From Candidatus Pedobacter colombiensis (GTDB lineage Bacteria > Bacteroidota > Bacteroidia > Sphingobacteriales > Sphingobacteriaceae), in the NCBI GenBank assembly GCA_029202485.1, contig CP119313.1, forward strand, positions 4,030,001-4,094,000: 64,000 bases of DNA, written 5' to 3'. Made by a program: the position numbers and the translations under genes. This document shows positions 61,156 through 64,000 of this stretch, in pieces. Each line of letters opens with the position of its first letter. The first letter of the stretch is position 1. Below the pieces are notes generated by a model, which was given only the letters and a program-made list of their open reading frames with translations, was not told the origin of the DNA and searched no databases.

Positions 61156-62583
61156 ATGAGCAAGACATTATTTGATAAGGTGTGGGACACTCACGTTGTA
61201 CGTAAAATAGAAGGTGGTCCTGATGTGCTTTTTATAGATCGCCATCTTATCCACGAAGTGACCAGCCCTGTTGCCTTTTTAGGTTTAAAAAGCAGAGGAA
61301 TTAAAGTATTATACCCAGAGCGTACATTTGCTACGGCAGATCATAACACGCCAACAATTAACCAGCATTTGCCGGTTGCAGATCCACTTTCTGCCAACCA
61401 GTTAAAAGCATTGGAGTCAAACTCTAATGAGTATGGTATCAGTCACTGGGGATTAGGTCACCAAAAGAATGGTATTGTTCACGTTGTAGGTCCGGAATAT
61501 GGTATCACCCAACCTGGTGCCACTATCGTTTGCGGTGATTCACATACTTCTACGCATGGTGCTTTTGGTGCTATCGCTTTTGGTATTGGTACTTCTGAGG
61601 TAGAAATGGTACTTTCTACGCAGTGTATCATGCAGCCAAAACCTAAAAAAATGCGTATCAATGTGAACGGCAAATTAGGTGCAGGTGTTACGCCTAAAGA
61701 TGTTGCCCTATTCATTATCTCTCAGCTTACCACTTCTGGTGCGACCGGATATTTTGTGGAATATGCAGGTGATGTTTTCGAAAACATGACTATGGAAGGC
61801 CGTATGACGGTTTGTAATTTGAGTATTGAAATGGGTGCACGTGGCGGTATGATCGCTCCAGATGAGACAACCATCAATTATGTAAAAGGTCGTGAGTTTA
61901 GTCCTAAAGGTGAAGCATGGGATAAAGCATTGGCTTATTACAAAACCTTAAAAACTGATGCTGATGCTGTATTTGATAAAGAATTGACTTTTGATGGATC
62001 TAGCATTGAGCCAATGATCACTTATGGTACTAACCCTGGAATGGGTATCGGTATTTCTCATGAGATTCCTAATGCCGACCAGGTAGAAGGTGGTGCTGCA
62101 ACTTATGCTAAATCATTAAGTTACATGGGCTTCTCGGAAGGTGATTCTATGATCGGCAAGCAAGTAGATTTCGTTTTTGTGGGTAGCTGTACAAATGGCC
62201 GTATTGAAGATTTCAGAGCATTTACATCCTTGGTAAAAGGTCGTCATAAAGCTGATAATGTAACGGCCTGGTTGGTTCCGGGATCACACATTGTTGAGGC
62301 ACAAATTAAAGAAGAAGGTTTACTGGATATTTTAACTGAAGCTGGCTTTACTTTACGTCAACCAGGTTGTTCTGCTTGTTTAGCCATGAACGACGATAAA
62401 GTTCCTGCTGGTAAATATGCAGTAAGTACTTCGAACAGAAACTTTGAAGGAAGACAAGGTCCTGGTTCAAGAACTATGCTGGCTAGTCCGCTAGTTGCTG
62501 CCGCAGCTGCTGTTACTGGTGTGGTTACAGATCCTAGAACACTAATTGAGAATGTTGAGAGCGTTAATGAAGTACTTGTCTAA
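61156..62583 (+). CDS. leuC: 3-isopropylmalate dehydratase large subunit
   Basis: A 475-residue aconitase-family protein with the [4Fe-4S] ligands in VFVGSCTNGRIEDF and QPGCSACLAMN. The segments SKTLFDKVWDTHVV, CGDSHTSTHGAFGAIAFGIGTSEVEMVL and NRNFEGRQGPGSRTMLASP are characteristic of LeuC. With LeuD it isomerises 2-isopropylmalate to 3-isopropylmalate. Spacing is 43 bases from leuA and 17 to leuD. Confidence 0.97.
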   Translation: MSKTLFDKVWDTHVVRKIEGGPDVLFIDRHLIHEVTSPVAFLGLKSRGIKVLYPERTFATADHNTPTINQHLPVADPLSANQLKALESNSNEYGISHWGLGHQKNGIVHVVGPEYGITQPGATIVCGDSHTSTHGAFGAIAFGIGTSEVEMVLSTQCIMQPKPKKMRINVNGKLGAGVTPKDVALFIISQLTTSGATGYFVEYAGDVFENMTMEGRMTVCNLSIEMGARGGMIAPDETTINYVKGREFSPKGEAWDKALAYYKTLKTDADAVFDKELTFDGSSIEPMITYGTNPGMGIGISHEIPNADQVEGGAATYAKSLSYMGFSEGDSMIGKQVDFVFVGSCTNGRIEDFRAFTSLVKGRHKADNVTAWLVPGSHIVEAQIKEEGLLDILTEAGFTLRQPGCSACLAMNDDKVPAGKYAVSTSNRNFEGRQGPGSRTMLASPLVAAAAAVTGVVTDPRTLIENVESVNEVLV

Positions 62584-62600
62584 CACAAAAAAGATTAAAA

Positions 62601-63197
62601 ATGGCTTACGATAAATTTAATATACTAAAAAGCACTGCGGTTCCACTTCCTATCGAAAACGTGGATACCGACCAATTGATTCCTGCACGCTTTTTGAAAG
62701 CTACAGAGCGCGTTGGATTTGGTGACAATCTATTCCGCGATTGGAGATACAATCCGGACAATACACCAAAAAAAGATTTCGTATTAAACAACCCTATCTA
62801 CAGTGGTAAAATACTGGTTGGTGGTAAAAACTTCGGCTCAGGTTCATCAAGGGAACATGCTGCATGGGCGGTTTATGACTACGGATTCAGATGTGTTGTA
62901 TCTAGCTTCTTTGCTGATATTTTTAAAAACAACTGTTTAAACATTGGTGTATTACCGGTACAGGTAAGTCCAGAGTTTTCTGAAAAAATCTTTGCGGCAA
63001 TTCAAGCTGATCCTAACACAGAATTGGAAATAAACTTACCTGAGCAAACCATTACACTTTTAGCCACAGGTGAAAAAGAAACTTTCGAAATCAGTGCTTA
63101 CAAAAAAGACAATATGTTAAATGGCTTTGATGACATCGATTATCTGCAAAGTATAAAACCAGAAATTCAGGAATTCGCCTTACATCTTCCTCTTTAA
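62601..63197 (+). CDS. leuD: 3-isopropylmalate dehydratase small subunit
   Basis: A 198-residue swivel-domain partner of LeuC. Motifs are IENVDTDQLIPARFLK and GKNFGSGSSREHAAWAVYDYGFRCVVSSFFADIF. The length is normal for the bacterial form. It follows leuC closely and is followed after 22 bases by another HMGL-family synthase. Confidence 0.97.
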   Translation: MAYDKFNILKSTAVPLPIENVDTDQLIPARFLKATERVGFGDNLFRDWRYNPDNTPKKDFVLNNPIYSGKILVGGKNFGSGSSREHAAWAVYDYGFRCVVSSFFADIFKNNCLNIGVLPVQVSPEFSEKIFAAIQADPNTELEINLPEQTITLLATGEKETFEISAYKKDNMLNGFDDIDYLQSIKPEIQEFALHLPL

Positions 63198-63219
63198 TCA
63201 ACCAAACCAAAACCTATAC

Positions 63220-64000
63220 ATGGAAAGAAGGAAAATAGAGATAATGGACACGACACTGCGCGATGGAGAACAAACATCGGGCGTGTCATTTTCCATTTCA
63301 GAAAAATTAACTATAACCCAGTTATTATTGGAAGAACTCCATGTTGATAGAGTTGAGATTGCTTCTGCACGCGTATCAGATGGAGAATTCCAGGCTGTAA
63401 AATCCATTTTAAACTGGGCAGAAACCAATGGATATGCAGATCGTATAGAAGTATTGTCTTTTGTGGACAATGGTGTTTCTGTAGACTGGATGTTAAATGC
63501 AGGTGTTAAAGTTCAGAACCTATTAACCAAAGGTTCACTGAATCACTTGACTCATCAGCTTAAAAAAACACCAGAACAACATTTTGCAGAAATCAAACAT
63601 GTTGTTGATCTGGCTGGTACACATAATATTGCTACCAATGTTTATTTAGAAGACTGGAGTAATGGAATGCGTAATTCTCCGGAATATGTTTTTCAGATGC
63701 TTGACTTTCTGGCAACACAACCTGTAAAACGGGTATTGCTACCGGATACGTTGGGTATTTTAACACCTGGTGAAACCTTTAAGTTTGTGGCGGATCTGCA
63801 ATCAAAATATCCGGATATCCATTTTGATTTTCATGCCCATAATGATTATGACCTGGGTACTGCAAATGTATTGGAAGCGATAAAAGCCGGAATAAGTGGT
63901 TTGCACTTGACCGTAAATGGAATGGGCGAAAGAGCTGGAAATGCTGCAATGGCTAGTGCTATTGCTGTAATTAAAGATTTTGCACCTGAGGTTGAAGTAC
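63220..64000 (+). CDS. Second isopropylmalate/citramalate synthase-family protein (3' end outside window)
   Basis: The frame opens at ATG 63220 and runs without a stop to the window end (260 codons seen). It starts MERRKIEIMDTTLRDGEQTSGVSFS with the metal-binding Asp, then VDRVEIASARVSDGEFQAV, HFDFHAHNDYDLGTANVLEAIKAG with the His pair, and LTVNGMGERAGNAAMASAI. It is only distantly similar to the leuA product three genes upstream. Bacteroidota often carry such a second synthase with a C-terminal LeuA regulatory domain; whether this one has it, and whether it makes isopropylmalate or citramalate, cannot be seen here. Confidence 0.88.
   Translation, partial: MERRKIEIMDTTLRDGEQTSGVSFSISEKLTITQLLLEELHVDRVEIASARVSDGEFQAVKSILNWAETNGYADRIEVLSFVDNGVSVDWMLNAGVKVQNLLTKGSLNHLTHQLKKTPEQHFAEIKHVVDLAGTHNIATNVYLEDWSNGMRNSPEYVFQMLDFLATQPVKRVLLPDTLGILTPGETFKFVADLQSKYPDIHFDFHAHNDYDLGTANVLEAIKAGISGLHLTVNGMGERAGNAAMASAIAVIKDFAPEVEV

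Overview
The window looks like chromosome from a Bacteroidota bacterium of the Sphingobacteriaceae, most like Pedobacter. This rests on paired SusC/SusD outer-membrane systems, a hybrid two-component system fused to an AraC domain, an ECF sigma/FecR pair, many lipoproteins, AT-rich spacers without strong Shine-Dalgarno sites, and promoter-like TTG-N18-20-TAnnTTTG motifs. No rRNA, CRISPR array, insertion sequence or transposase was seen. All family calls come from reading motifs; no database search was run.

Region 1 (1-3541) holds ordinary single genes: the end of an AraC-type regulator, two small exported proteins of unknown function, a beta-hydroxyacid dehydrogenase-like enzyme and a PhnB-like VOC protein. 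Region 2 (3549-18896, minus strand) is a SusCD locus. An ECF sigma factor and a FecR anti-sigma factor precede a SusC carrying an N-terminal STN signalling domain, then SusD, a DUF4843 lipoprotein, a PKD-like lipoprotein, three thioredoxin-fold TlpA proteins and an S46 serine peptidase. The content suggests envelope peptide or protein handling coupled to thiol chemistry. A separate RRM protein gene (18921-19322) has a terminator-like hairpin in its leader.

Region 3 (19705-38741, minus strand) is a pectin-type polysaccharide utilization locus: hybrid sensor/regulator, two GH28 enzymes, a rhamnogalacturonan acetylesterase, SusC, SusD, a surface lipoprotein, a GH95 enzyme and a pectinesterase. 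A YcaQ/AlkX-like winged-helix protein and a metallophosphoesterase lipoprotein follow.

Region 4 (about 41860-46660) is the most unusual part. A compact three-gene minus-strand operon encodes a winged-helix protein, a nucleotidyltransferase and a 1001-residue archaeo-eukaryotic-primase/superfamily 2 helicase of the TOTE conflict-system type. It has a 26-bp perfect palindrome at its promoter end, related short repeats on both sides, and a tRNA-Arg gene beside it. I read it as a candidate defence or conflict cassette.

Region 5 (47140-64000) is core metabolism: a peroxiredoxin, an RmlD-like reductase, atpD-atpC, and a long ilv-leu cluster (ilvE, ilvD, ilvB, ilvN, DinB-like, ilvC, double-ABC ATPase, leuA, leuC, leuD and a second isopropylmalate/citramalate synthase cut by the window end). 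The cluster is preceded by a 27-codon leader peptide rich in Leu/Ile/Val and an intrinsic terminator, with a sequence between them that could act as antiterminator. This is a classic attenuation layout.
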